Assembly: GCA_035527845.1 (NCBI GenBank)
Contig: DATKZT010000095.1
Coordinates: 1 to 64,000, forward strand
Source of the DNA: JAUWKC01 sp035527845
GTDB lineage: Bacteria > Planctomycetota > Phycisphaerae > Sedimentisphaerales > Anaerobacaceae
DNA length: 64,000 bases
Reading direction: 5' to 3'
This document shows, in pieces, positions 44,107-52,837 of the stretch (positions within the stretch are counted from its first letter, which is position 1; every line of letters begins with the position of its first letter). The translations under genes were made by a program, and so were the position numbers. The notes under the pieces are model-generated. The model was not told the DNA's origin. It did no database searches and was given only the letters and a program-made list of their open reading frames with translations.

Positions 44107-46773
44107 ATGTATGGGAAGCTCACGTCGTCGATTTGCATTTTTGTTTTGGTGAGCGTAGTCAACGGGGCATTCGGCGACATGCCGCAGCGTGGTGCAGGAA
44201 CAGGCGCTGCCCAAGGGGGCCGGACCCGGGTTGCGGCCGGGCTCAATACCAATGTCGCAGGAACTAAGCAGGACGAGACAATAATTGTACAGTTGTCGAG
44301 TCCGAGCGGCGCCGAATCAGGGTCTGTAAGGCGGCTAACTCACACTATTATTGATCCGAGGGCGAAGGTCGAGCCCGCCATTGGCGATAATGAAATCAGC
44401 TCGACGTTTACCAATTCTCTGGGTATGGAATTCGTGCTGGTTATGCCGGGCAGTTTCACGATGGGTGAAGGCGACGGGCACAGAATTGAGGATGTGGGCA
44501 GTCTTGATTATGACGAGCAGCCCGCGCACACGGTCACTATCAGCAAGTCTTTCTACATGCTCAAGACAAAGGTATCACAAGTACATTATGACCTGGCGGG
44601 CCTTGGAGGGTCGGCTTCGGATGTGAGCTGGGACAATGCCGACGCTTTTGCGCAGTGGCTCAGTCAACTTGAAGGATTGAACTACAAGCTTGCGACCGAG
44701 GCGCAGTGGGAATACGTTTATGAGAATCCGGGCGGCGTGCTGGATATGAGCGGTCGGGAATGGGTGCGGGACTGGCACGGCGAGTATCCGCACGACCCTG
44801 TGACAGACCCGGTGGGCCCGGCCAATGGCGTACTGAAGGTCATTCGCGGCGACGGTCGTGACCGCTGGGCTCTGCCCACCAACGCGACATACGACCCCTG
44901 GTATCTTGGTGAGGCGGGCCCGTGCAGTTTTCGGGTGGTGCTTGAATATGACCCGCCGCAGTCACCGTACGTGACTGCGCCGATATTCTGTCAGGCGGCG
45001 GTCAAGCAGAGCACGGCACCGGCGCTGCAGGGGCCTAACCCGGCTGTTCCGTACTTCACGGTTCGCTTCTCGATGCCGATTCCGCCGGATAATATCACCG
45101 AAGGCGTCGCTTCAATGCTTGGCTGTGATGCTGCGACCATGCACCATAATCACTCTCCGGGCTTCGAAATATTGCCGAACGGCGATGCCTTGGCCGTATG
45201 GTTTTCTGCCAATGATGATGAGTACGGCGAAGACACACGGTTCGTTCAGGCACGGCTTCGCTACGGCAGCGACCAGTGGGATATGCCGGAATTATTCTGG
45301 GACATGAAGGGGATGAACGACGAGAGCGGCCTGTTATGGACCGAGGCAGACGGGACGGTGCATTTCTTCGGCGGCGGCCGCATCGCCAATTCGAATAGAC
45401 GACCATTCGTGATGGCAATATCCACCGACAGCGGCGCGACCTGGAACCTCAAGCGGCCGCACTTTCCAATACCGGCCGTCAATTATCAGGCACAACCTGT
45501 TGTAAACGCCTGGCGACAGAACAGCACGACAATATACACCGTCACGGACGCTGAAAATCCGAGCGGCACGAGCATGGTCTGGCGAAGCACCGACAACGGT
45601 CTGACCTGGTACGATATGGGCGGCAGAACCAACGGACGCCACTCAACGATTGTTCCGGTAGGCGGTTCAGGCGAGCTGCTGTCGCTCGGCGGCAAAAACA
45701 CTTCCATCGGCGGTTATATGCCCTGGAATAAATCGTACAACTGGGGCGCCAGCTGGCCTGATGAGGGGCCGACGCCTTTTGCGCCGCTTGGCAGCAACCA
45801 ACGTCCATGCCTTATCAGGCTGGCCAACGGCAAGCTGGCCTTTTGCAGCGATGCTCAGCACAAGGATAATTACAAGCCGCCCAGCAGTTATGATTACGGC
45901 TGCATCGTTGCGCTGTCGGATGACGATGGCGCCAGCTGGCACATTAAGAATCTTCCGGTGACACTGCCGCACGAATCCGACCGGGACTATGGAACGCTGG
46001 GTTACTCGACTATCCGCCAGGCGCCCAGCGGGACCCTTCATATCTTGACGACAATGACGCATCCGTGCCTGCACTACGAGCTGAACGAGGCGTGGATTTA
46101 CTCGGCAGAAGGCGACATTCCTCCGGAGACGACCGGCGGGACTGTGAACGCATACAGCGAGTACTATCCCGGCGGCGCGCTCAAGGCGACGTGGAGCGCG
46201 AGGACCTGTCCCAACGGGCGTTATCTGCTGCACGGGACAGAGATACATTATTACGAGAACGGTGTTAAGCAATACTATGCCGAGTACCAGAACGGGCGGA
46301 AAGTGGGTACTGAGACATACCGTGGGCCGGACGGGACGAGGTTGTGGAGCTGGTCGCACGACATCGGCGCAAGTGTGTGGACTCATTGGTGGTCGACGGG
46401 GGCTCCTCGAATTGAGTCGCAGTGGGATACTTATCCCGAGCCGCGGGACCTGCCCAGCCGGACATTCAGTGGTTTTGTGGCCGAGGGCGACGCCTACCAC
46501 TGGGGTCGTTGCGGCGAGCCTGAGGAGGCCTGGACTTTCGAGGACGGCTACCTGGTGGGCAGCACCGATCTGCCGGATGCGCGATATATGCAGGGCGACC
46601 TTGACGGCAGCGGTCTTGTTGACTGGCTGGACCTGAAAGACCTTCTGGATTACTGGGTGACTCGCTGCCGCGAAGGCGAGTGGTGCGACGGACGTGATCT
46701 TAACAGGAACGGCAAAGTAACCTTTGATGATTTTGTCATCCTTGCCTCGCAGTGGCTTAAGAGCTGCCCATAG
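44107..46773 (+). CDS. Secreted SUMF1/sialidase-like/dockerin-like fusion protein
   Basis: The 888-aa protein has a signal peptide (SICIFVLVSVVNGAFG), a formylglycine-generating-enzyme-type domain at about 100-290 (GMEFVLVMPGSFTMGEGDG, YKLATEAQWEYVYENPG, FRVVLE), and a sialidase-like six-bladed domain at about 310-680 with repeated Asp-box-like turns (STDSGATW, STDNGLTW, SDDDGASW). A MORN-like stretch (YYPGGALKATW, YYENGVKQYYAEYQNGRKVG) and a C-terminal dockerin-like EF-hand pair (GDLDGSGLVDWLDLKDLLDY and DLNRNGKVTFDDFVILASQW) follow. The SUMF part is probably a carbohydrate-binding-like or structural version. AAGGAGGAG precedes the ATG. It stands first in the surface-protein region. Confidence 0.88.
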   Translation: MYGKLTSSICIFVLVSVVNGAFGDMPQRGAGTGAAQGGRTRVAAGLNTNVAGTKQDETIIVQLSSPSGAESGSVRRLTHTIIDPRAKVEPAIGDNEISSTFTNSLGMEFVLVMPGSFTMGEGDGHRIEDVGSLDYDEQPAHTVTISKSFYMLKTKVSQVHYDLAGLGGSASDVSWDNADAFAQWLSQLEGLNYKLATEAQWEYVYENPGGVLDMSGREWVRDWHGEYPHDPVTDPVGPANGVLKVIRGDGRDRWALPTNATYDPWYLGEAGPCSFRVVLEYDPPQSPYVTAPIFCQAAVKQSTAPALQGPNPAVPYFTVRFSMPIPPDNITEGVASMLGCDAATMHHNHSPGFEILPNGDALAVWFSANDDEYGEDTRFVQARLRYGSDQWDMPELFWDMKGMNDESGLLWTEADGTVHFFGGGRIANSNRRPFVMAISTDSGATWNLKRPHFPIPAVNYQAQPVVNAWRQNSTTIYTVTDAENPSGTSMVWRSTDNGLTWYDMGGRTNGRHSTIVPVGGSGELLSLGGKNTSIGGYMPWNKSYNWGASWPDEGPTPFAPLGSNQRPCLIRLANGKLAFCSDAQHKDNYKPPSSYDYGCIVALSDDDGASWHIKNLPVTLPHESDRDYGTLGYSTIRQAPSGTLHILTTMTHPCLHYELNEAWIYSAEGDIPPETTGGTVNAYSEYYPGGALKATWSARTCPNGRYLLHGTEIHYYENGVKQYYAEYQNGRKVGTETYRGPDGTRLWSWSHDIGASVWTHWWSTGAPRIESQWDTYPEPRDLPSRTFSGFVAEGDAYHWGRCGEPEEAWTFEDGYLVGSTDLPDARYMQGDLDGSGLVDWLDLKDLLDYWVTRCREGEWCDGRDLNRNGKVTFDDFVILASQWLKSCP

Positions 46774-47136
46774 GCGCAAAAGCGCGGGCAGGCGGCTGCG
46801 AGCTCTGATATTATCCGGCATGTTGTTCACTGCGGCGATGCAGTTAAGTATTTCCCTTGAAGGCACCTGGAAACAGGGTGCATTATCGGTTTTGCATTCG
46901 GCTGAGGGCAGGGGGGAGAATGGTCGGATGCTGTCTTTGTGGCTCTTGCGAATAATGGGTGGGTGGATTAGGATTTCGGAACGCCCGAGAAGAATGGTTC
47001 GTGGCCCCAGAGGCACAAATCTGGTTGTTCGCGGGCAAATAGAGCGGGACAGCGGGGGGCCAGGCGGGCCGTGGTATTCAGAGAAGGCTGGCAAACGAGT
47101 CAACAGCCCCAAATTGACCCAAAAAATCCCCAACTT
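46774..47136. other. Intergenic region before leader A
   Basis: No gene is seen. A short inverted repeat with a GAAA centre (GCACCTGGAAACAGGGTGC, about 46862-46880) is present. The open frames here have no coding character. The right end merges into the homologous leader A unit. Confidence 0.5.
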
Positions 47137-47149
47137 CCGATAATTTCGG
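47137..47149 (+). promoter_or_regulatory. Palindromic operator candidate in leader A, copy 1
   Basis: CCGA-TAATT-TCGG, extended to CTtCCGA-N5-TCGGcAG with one mismatched pair, lies 10 bases upstream of the -35 element. The same palindrome recurs at 56786-56798 at the same distance from its promoter. Confidence 0.5.
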
Positions 47150-47159
47150 CAGAATTGTT

Positions 47160-47188
47160 TTGACAAGACGGCCCTGATTCTGTACAAG
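47160..47188 (+). promoter_or_regulatory. Promoter of LamG array gene 1 (leader A)
   Basis: TTGACA (47160-47165), 17 bp, TACAAG (47183-47188). The transcript would have a leader of about 480 bases before the ATG at 47678. Copy 2 of this leader has the identical elements. Confidence 0.55.
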
Positions 47189-47253
47189 TGAGGATGAGGC
47201 AAGGTGCACCCGAGGCACGAGCAGGGATGCTTGATTGTTGGCTATTTCTTGCA

Positions 47254-47265
47254 GAAAGGAGGTGG
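47254..47265 (+). other. Extended anti-Shine-Dalgarno complement, copy 1
   Basis: AGAAAGGAGGTG is a 12-base match to the complement of the usual 16S rRNA 3' tail. Only 2 bases separate the GGAGG from the next GTG, which is too close for normal initiation. The following frame (14 codons) is not conserved in the second leader, so a ribosome standby or pausing role is possible. Confidence 0.45.
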
Positions 47266-47414
47266 TGAACGGCCGCAAAACTTGTGAAAAGGAGGACCCG
47301 CGGCCATAACTGCGGTCTATCTGATTCCTGCTTACCGCCAGTGTATATCTGGATGTCGCAGGCAAGATGGAACCGGGCGAGCAATTGTGAGGAGGTTTAA
47401 CGTTACTTTCTTTT

Positions 47415-47534
47415 ATCGGAACTCAAGAACTCCACGCTGCCAACGATTGTTGCGAGCCCCATAAGGGGTGAAGCTTTTGTCGTTTTTTCTGCAGGTAGAG
47501 TGTCTGGCTGACAGGCACGCAGAAAAGCGGAATT
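47415..47534 (+). ncRNA. Conserved structured leader element, copy 1
   Basis: The 120-nt element is 116/120 identical to 57059-57178, without gaps. It folds into a CCCC-ATAA-GGGG hairpin (47457-47468). A longer hairpin follows, with outer stem TTTTCTGC / GCAGAAAA (47485-47492 with 47519-47526), a 7-base bulge, and inner stem GTGTCTG / CAGGCAC with loop GCTGA. GCTTTT upstream (about 47473-47478) could instead pair with AAAAGC in the 3' strand, so two mutually exclusive folds exist. It lies in the 5' leader of gene 1. No known riboswitch class was recognised. Confidence 0.55.
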
Positions 47535-47677
47535 TTGAGTTTCTTGTGTAAACTTGTTCGAGGCAGGTACCGCGTGGATGTGGTGAAGGCAATCCGGCGC
47601 CTGTTGCGAACGATACATGCTTTGGCGTACTGCCAGGGAAGAAGTGATTTTGTGTCTTTATTTGAAGGAGGAAAGAA

Positions 47678-50600
47678 ATGTGTAAGAAAGTGATTTTGTT
47701 AATGTCTGTTGTTTTTATGCTGGCTTTGGTCAGCAGCGCGTCAGCGTACAGCGTGGGCGTGGTCCTAAGGTGTGACGCCGGAACAGGTGATTTACAGGCC
47801 GGCTGGACGCAAGTGGAGGACGGCTGGAATTTGAATGTGAACGGCACCGGTATAGGCGTCAAGCTCGAAACCGGCGATCCCGGTCAAATTGAGGAACGCG
47901 ATGAGGGTGGGGACGGCCCCCTTGCTGCCGTGGAAACCGATTTCTACTTCGCCGATGACCGCAATACGAGTCCCGATAACGATTTTATCCTCACCGTTTC
48001 CGGTCTGGCAAATGGGGCCTACCGTCTGCGCAGCTACCACAACCGTTCGAACGAGGCTCCGGTTCCGATTCCCCTGGTTACGGTAACGGGGGCATCCTCG
48101 GTGATAAGCGTCCCCACAGAGTGGTACTGGCAGAACCACCTGAGCATGACCATCCCGCTGGAGGTTTTGTTCACGGTTACAAGCGGCCAGGTCGTCATCA
48201 GGTACAAGGGCCCGGACTTCGGCGGAGGCGGGACGGGGCAGGTGTATTTTAACGGGTTCATCCTTGAATACTTTGGGGCGCAGAACCAGGCCCCCTATGA
48301 TCCAGACCCCGCCGACCAGGCAGAGCAGTTGTGTTCCAGCGGTATCGGCTCGCTAAGCTGGACGGCAGGGGCTTCGGCGACCTCGCACGACATCTACTTC
48401 AGTACCGACATAAACGATGTGGACCCTTACGAGTCTCCGTCTCCGGTCGAGTCCGGCTGGGGCAGCACGTCCTGGACACCACCATCACTGGAGCTGGGTA
48501 CTACATATTACTGGCGGGTGGACGAAGATACGGGCTCGACCACTTGGGAGGGGGCGATCTGGCGGTTTACTACCAATAATGGTAACGCGTTTGACCCGTA
48601 TCCCGGTGACGGCTGGCGGGGCGTACCCACCGACGTGAATCTAAGCTGGTCGCCGGGATGTGATACCGACTCGCATAATGTGTACCTTGGGACTAATGAG
48701 GCCAACGTGGCCGCCGGCACGGGCGGAACCTTCATGGCTAATCAGCCTGGGACGACCTATGACCCGGCCCTCATCGCCAACACGACCTATTACTGGAGGA
48801 TTGAGGAGGTTCGTGCTGGCCCCAACTCGCCGGGCGAGGTCTGGAGCTTCAGGACCTCAAGCGGCGTCTCGGGAGCCATTATGTACTTCAAGTTCGACAA
48901 CGGCCCGCTGGGGGCGGCCCTTCCGGGCTCAGTGGTAGATTCAACCGGAAACGAGACGTTTACAAAGTTTATTCTCAACGCGGGAGATCCGAACGATTAC
49001 GTCAGATACGGAGTATCGAATCCGGCGGTCAATGCTGCCGGCGGATTCAGCGCCGAGTTCTCGCCTGAGGCGGGTCTGTACCGCAACGGCAAAGGGCCAG
49101 GCGACCTTCTGGCTCTGGATGGTTACCAGTACACGGTCGAGTTGTGGTTTAACGCAAATGAGATACCGGGCAGCCTGGATGATGACCCGCGGGGCGAGGG
49201 CGATAAGCTAATCGCTCGAGGCGGTGTATTCTGGAGCCTCGAAGTGACACGTCGTGCCGGGCTTATCTTCGTTCACATGGGCAGCGAAGGGGACCCTCAG
49301 AACAGGTTCATCTACAGCGGTAAGAACACGGTTCGAGAGAACGAGTGGTATCACGGGGCGGCTGTCTTTGATATGACCGACGAAAACGCGGCTATGAAGC
49401 TTTACCTGGATGGTCAATTGATGGCTACTGCCGCGAGGCCGCAAGCCAATCCGGCGGACAACAACGAGCCGACGGCTATCGGATTTCAGCGGGCCGGCAC
49501 CGGCGGGGAGGACTACTTCGACGGCTTGATCGACGAGGTGCGGGTATCGAATGTGGCCCTTACTGTGGATGAGTTTTTGCTGGTGCCCGGACCGGAATGG
49601 GCGCGTTCTCCCTATCCGGCCAACAACGAAAGACGCGTTGACCCCAACATCGTGCTAAGCTGGGTGCCCGGAACTGAGGCAGACACCCATGACGTGTATC
49701 TCGGCACCGATTATGACGATGTCGTTGATGCCACGACTGCCGATGCGGAGTTGTTCCTGGGCAATGTCGGACCTAACAGCGTTGACCCATACGGGGGGGC
49801 GCCGCTGAATTTCGGCACCCGTTACTATTGGCGTGTGGATGAACTCGGCACCGGCGGTCCATGGACCGGTGTAATCTGGTCCTTTACGGTTGCCAGCCAG
49901 CTCGACGACCCCAACATGATACTATGGTACAGATTCGATGAGACCTCAGGATATGAGGCCTTCGATTCTTCCGGCCATGACTATTTCGGCCTAGTTGACG
50001 GCGACGAAGACCAATGGGATCCCGATGACGGCGATGGCGGCTGCCGAATCTTCGATGATGATACGGTTGTCGAGGTTCCCGCTGATATGCTTGGCAACAT
50101 GGTCAGGGAAATAAGTATTGCTGTCTGGCTGAAGGATGCGGTCAGATTAGATGGAGGTCAATTCGAGGATAACTGGCTGTTCGACTGCGAGGGCGGCGGC
50201 CCTTATTCGATGAGCATCGCCGTGCCGGACGAAGGCGGCAACGCCTACTGGCGGGCAGGGACGGACGGCAATGATGTGCTGACGTGGAATATGCGCCAAG
50301 GGGGCGTCGACCCGAGGACGCTTGAGGACTGGCACCACTGGGTATTCATCAAGAGTGAAAATGTCTCTGAAATAAGCATCTACTTCGATGGAGAGCTGGT
50401 CGACTCGAACGGCACTGTGGACGACTCGCTTAGCCTTCTGAGAAACTCGCCTTCGAAGATTGGCGTCTGGGGCAGCCATAGCAACGATTTCGTGGGCAAG
50501 GTGGACGACTTCATGGTCTTTGACTATGCTCTGCCGGAAAGCAGAGTGCAGGAGTTGTTCAGACGTGGCGATGTTGCACTGGCCTGGAAACCAGTACCCT

Positions 50601-52363
50601 TCAACGGCCAACAGGATGTGCGATGGGACGCGAACCTGATGTGGCAGCCCGGCGATTATGCCGACACGCACGATGTGTACTTTGGCACGAGCTGGGATGA
50701 CGTCAACAGCGCCACGACCGTGGATAGGGTAGCGACGAAGAATCTCGGCGATGAGGAATACGATCCGGGTCAGCTTGAGCTGGGCCAGACTTACTACTGG
50801 CGCATTGATGAGGTGAACAACCCCGACACCTACAAGGGCAAGGTCTGGAGCTTCACGGTTGCGGAGTTTGTCACTCTCGACGATTTCGAGCAGTACGACC
50901 TCGACCAGAAGAGCATACAGTACACCTGGTATGACCAGTATTCTCAGGAATACGGCCAACAGACGGGTGCGTGGCTGGAGCTTGCACAGGCGCCCCGTAA
51001 ACCGGTCTATCGCGGCGAGCAGGCCATGTCATACACCTACGACACGGATGACGTGTGGGCGTCCCCCGGCTATGACTATGCCGAGGCGTGGCTGCCTCTC
51101 GAAGAGATCGGCGGTTTTCAGGACTGGACGTCGGTTGATGTTCGGCTGCTGACGGTGTTCTTCTACGGCCAGGCAGGAAACGACGCCACCGAGGACGAGC
51201 AGATGTACATTGCTGTTGATGATACCCTCGGCGCTTACGCTGAGATACGCTACGGGGACAACGAAGGCGAAGCTTGGAGCGACATTCAGGTCGAAGAGTG
51301 GCAGCGATGGGACATTCCATTCATCTATTTCAGCGACGGCGACTTTGCCGCCGTTCCAGATGATGTGAACTTCTCGAGCATTGCCAACGTCTACATCGGG
51401 TTCGGCAACAAGCGCTTCCCTGTAGCTGCGGGCAAAGGCGTCGTGTTCTTCGACGACCTTCTCCTGAGCATGCCCATCTGCAAGCCTGAGTATGGTCCGG
51501 CCGGCGACCTTGACGATGACTGCATCATCGGTATGGGCGATGTGGGCGTAGTGGGTGAGCAGTGGCTTCGCGGCGACGTCAATGTCAAGCCGGTTGAGCC
51601 GCCCTCTGATGCAAACCTCGTCGCCCACTGGAAGCTTGACGGCAACGCCAACGATTCCTCGGCCAACCACTATCACGGCGCCGCCCAGGGCGCCTACGAG
51701 TGGGTCGCCGGAAAAGACGGTCAGGCTATCGACCTGGCCGGCGGATGGGTCGTTGTCGACGACAATGGCGTCACGCCAAAGCTGAGACCAAAGCATTACG
51801 TCAGCGTGATGGCCTGGGTCTACATTGAAAGCCCCGGCGAGGAAACCAAAGTCGTTATCAAAGGCGAGGACAACGAAGAGACCTTCGGCCTCGAAGTCGA
51901 TGACGAAGATGGTGCGGCCTTTATCTTCCGCGATGCCAACAATCCTGACGAAATTTTGTCCGTCAAGTGCGGCTATGAGCTTCAGTCATACGAGTGGATT
52001 CATATCGCCGGCACGTATGACCAGAACGAGCAGCTCATCTACGTCAACGGCGTGGAGGAAGGTTCCGAGACCCGCGGCGCCATCGAGCTGTTTACCGACC
52101 CCAACGACGGGCTCGGTATCGGCGGCCGATATGGCGACACGAGCAAGAGATTCGACGGCAGGATTGACGACGTCCGCGTCTATGACCGCGCTGTCACCCG
52201 CGCAGAGATTGCTTACCTCGCATGTGGCAGCGACGGCATCTGTCTGCTCGAGTCAGAGGCCAATCTCTTCAGCGGCGAGGACGAGGAGGTTATCAACTTC
52301 AAGGACTTCGCGATGCTAATGGAGTCCTGGGGCGTTGAGCAGCTCTGGCCTCCGGAGCCGTAA
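47678..52363 (+). CDS. Giant secreted LamG/dockerin-like protein, array gene 1
   Basis: The 1561-aa protein has a signal peptide (LLMSVVFMLALVSSASA) and an alpha-type beta-sandwich N-terminal domain (about 25-195). Fibronectin-III-like units (TTYYWRVDE type) lie at about 200-390, 640-745 and 975-1065, and LamG-type folds at about 400-640 and 770-970. A conserved domain starts at about 1068 (DDFEQYD), then EF-hand-like unit 1 (about 1276, GDLDDDCIIGMGDVG), a LamG domain (about 1314-1512) and EF-hand-like unit 2 ending FAMLMESWGVEQLWPPEP. AAGGAGG precedes the ATG. It is probably cell-surface or extracellular, with carbohydrate-binding roles; no catalytic site was recognised. Confidence 0.88.
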   Translation: MCKKVILLMSVVFMLALVSSASAYSVGVVLRCDAGTGDLQAGWTQVEDGWNLNVNGTGIGVKLETGDPGQIEERDEGGDGPLAAVETDFYFADDRNTSPDNDFILTVSGLANGAYRLRSYHNRSNEAPVPIPLVTVTGASSVISVPTEWYWQNHLSMTIPLEVLFTVTSGQVVIRYKGPDFGGGGTGQVYFNGFILEYFGAQNQAPYDPDPADQAEQLCSSGIGSLSWTAGASATSHDIYFSTDINDVDPYESPSPVESGWGSTSWTPPSLELGTTYYWRVDEDTGSTTWEGAIWRFTTNNGNAFDPYPGDGWRGVPTDVNLSWSPGCDTDSHNVYLGTNEANVAAGTGGTFMANQPGTTYDPALIANTTYYWRIEEVRAGPNSPGEVWSFRTSSGVSGAIMYFKFDNGPLGAALPGSVVDSTGNETFTKFILNAGDPNDYVRYGVSNPAVNAAGGFSAEFSPEAGLYRNGKGPGDLLALDGYQYTVELWFNANEIPGSLDDDPRGEGDKLIARGGVFWSLEVTRRAGLIFVHMGSEGDPQNRFIYSGKNTVRENEWYHGAAVFDMTDENAAMKLYLDGQLMATAARPQANPADNNEPTAIGFQRAGTGGEDYFDGLIDEVRVSNVALTVDEFLLVPGPEWARSPYPANNERRVDPNIVLSWVPGTEADTHDVYLGTDYDDVVDATTADAELFLGNVGPNSVDPYGGAPLNFGTRYYWRVDELGTGGPWTGVIWSFTVASQLDDPNMILWYRFDETSGYEAFDSSGHDYFGLVDGDEDQWDPDDGDGGCRIFDDDTVVEVPADMLGNMVREISIAVWLKDAVRLDGGQFEDNWLFDCEGGGPYSMSIAVPDEGGNAYWRAGTDGNDVLTWNMRQGGVDPRTLEDWHHWVFIKSENVSEISIYFDGELVDSNGTVDDSLSLLRNSPSKIGVWGSHSNDFVGKVDDFMVFDYALPESRVQELFRRGDVALAWKPVPFNGQQDVRWDANLMWQPGDYADTHDVYFGTSWDDVNSATTVDRVATKNLGDEEYDPGQLELGQTYYWRIDEVNNPDTYKGKVWSFTVAEFVTLDDFEQYDLDQKSIQYTWYDQYSQEYGQQTGAWLELAQAPRKPVYRGEQAMSYTYDTDDVWASPGYDYAEAWLPLEEIGGFQDWTSVDVRLLTVFFYGQAGNDATEDEQMYIAVDDTLGAYAEIRYGDNEGEAWSDIQVEEWQRWDIPFIYFSDGDFAAVPDDVNFSSIANVYIGFGNKRFPVAAGKGVVFFDDLLLSMPICKPEYGPAGDLDDDCIIGMGDVGVVGEQWLRGDVNVKPVEPPSDANLVAHWKLDGNANDSSANHYHGAAQGAYEWVAGKDGQAIDLAGGWVVVDDNGVTPKLRPKHYVSVMAWVYIESPGEETKVVIKGEDNEETFGLEVDDEDGAAFIFRDANNPDEILSVKCGYELQSYEWIHIAGTYDQNEQLIYVNGVEEGSETRGAIELFTDPNDGLGIGGRYGDTSKRFDGRIDDVRVYDRAVTRAEIAYLACGSDGICLLESEANLFSGEDEEVINFKDFAMLMESWGVEQLWPPEP

Positions 52364-52403
52364 CATCTTGAATCCTGTCGACTGTTGAATTTGCCTGGAA
52401 ATT

Positions 52404-52431
52404 CGGGGCCTGTACTTCGGTGCAGGCCCCG
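52404..52431 (+). terminator. Terminator hairpin after array gene 1
   Basis: CGGGGCCTGTAC, a TTCG tetraloop and GTGCAGGCCCCG form a 12-bp stem with one G-T pair, 40 bases after the stop codon. No T-run follows. The same hairpin follows array genes 2 and 3. Confidence 0.65.
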
Positions 52432-52492
52432 CTAATTTCGGAGTTTACGGCCAAGGCTGGAGTCAAGAACAAAAAAAACGACAAGATTATTC

Positions 52493-52522
52493 TTGACGGG
52501 GATGAAAGAACTTTGGTAATAT
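52493..52522 (+). promoter_or_regulatory. Promoter of array gene 2 (leader B)
   Basis: TTGACG (52493-52498), 18 bp, TAATAT (52517-52522), with an overlapping TATAAA. The -35 element and the ACTTTGGTAA context recur at 62492, and the leader behind it (about 310 bases) is homologous to that of array gene 4. Confidence 0.5.
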
Positions 52523-52596
52523 AAATGTTTGGCGGCTGGTACGCACGGTAGTGCTTGAGGGCAGGAAAAGTGCACTGTTTTCGGGGAGAACCTGTG

Positions 52597-52737
52597 ATGA
52601 AGTGGCCAGAGACCTGCGAGGAGGAGTATTACATCGCGGAGACGTTAATTCCCGGCATTTCTCATAGACCCGTTGGGCTTTCCTGCCGGCGGCGTGCAAG
52701 TGCTCACGTATCAGGTTTGGTTGGTTTGTATGGCTAA
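52597..52737 (+). CDS. Short leader-B ORF, copy 1
   Basis: This 46-codon frame starts at an ATG with GGGGAG 8 bases upstream, the same context as in the second leader B. The upstream in-frame stretch Arg-Gly-Glu-x-Val-Met is shared, but the downstream amino acids are only weakly alike. It may be a leader peptide whose translation matters more than its product, or it may be chance. Confidence 0.3.
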   Translation: MKWPETCEEEYYIAETLIPGISHRPVGLSCRRRASAHVSGLVGLYG

Positions 52738-52837
52738 GGGTATTGGCAAAGGGTCAGGCGGCTGTTTAAGACAAATTGTCTTGGCTTGTAGCCAAGTTTA
52801 GGCGCGGCATTGTTTTGATTTATGGAAGGAGATTGTT

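Noticed and set aside
46724..47143. ORF in the gap before leader A
   Set aside because: Arg/Gly-rich, overlaps the end of the previous gene, and has no homologous frame in the second leader A.
47415..47534. Cyclic-di-GMP (GEMM) riboswitch as identity of the leader A element
   Set aside because: The GGGCAAACC and GGACGCAAAGCC core segments of that class are not present, so I left the class open.
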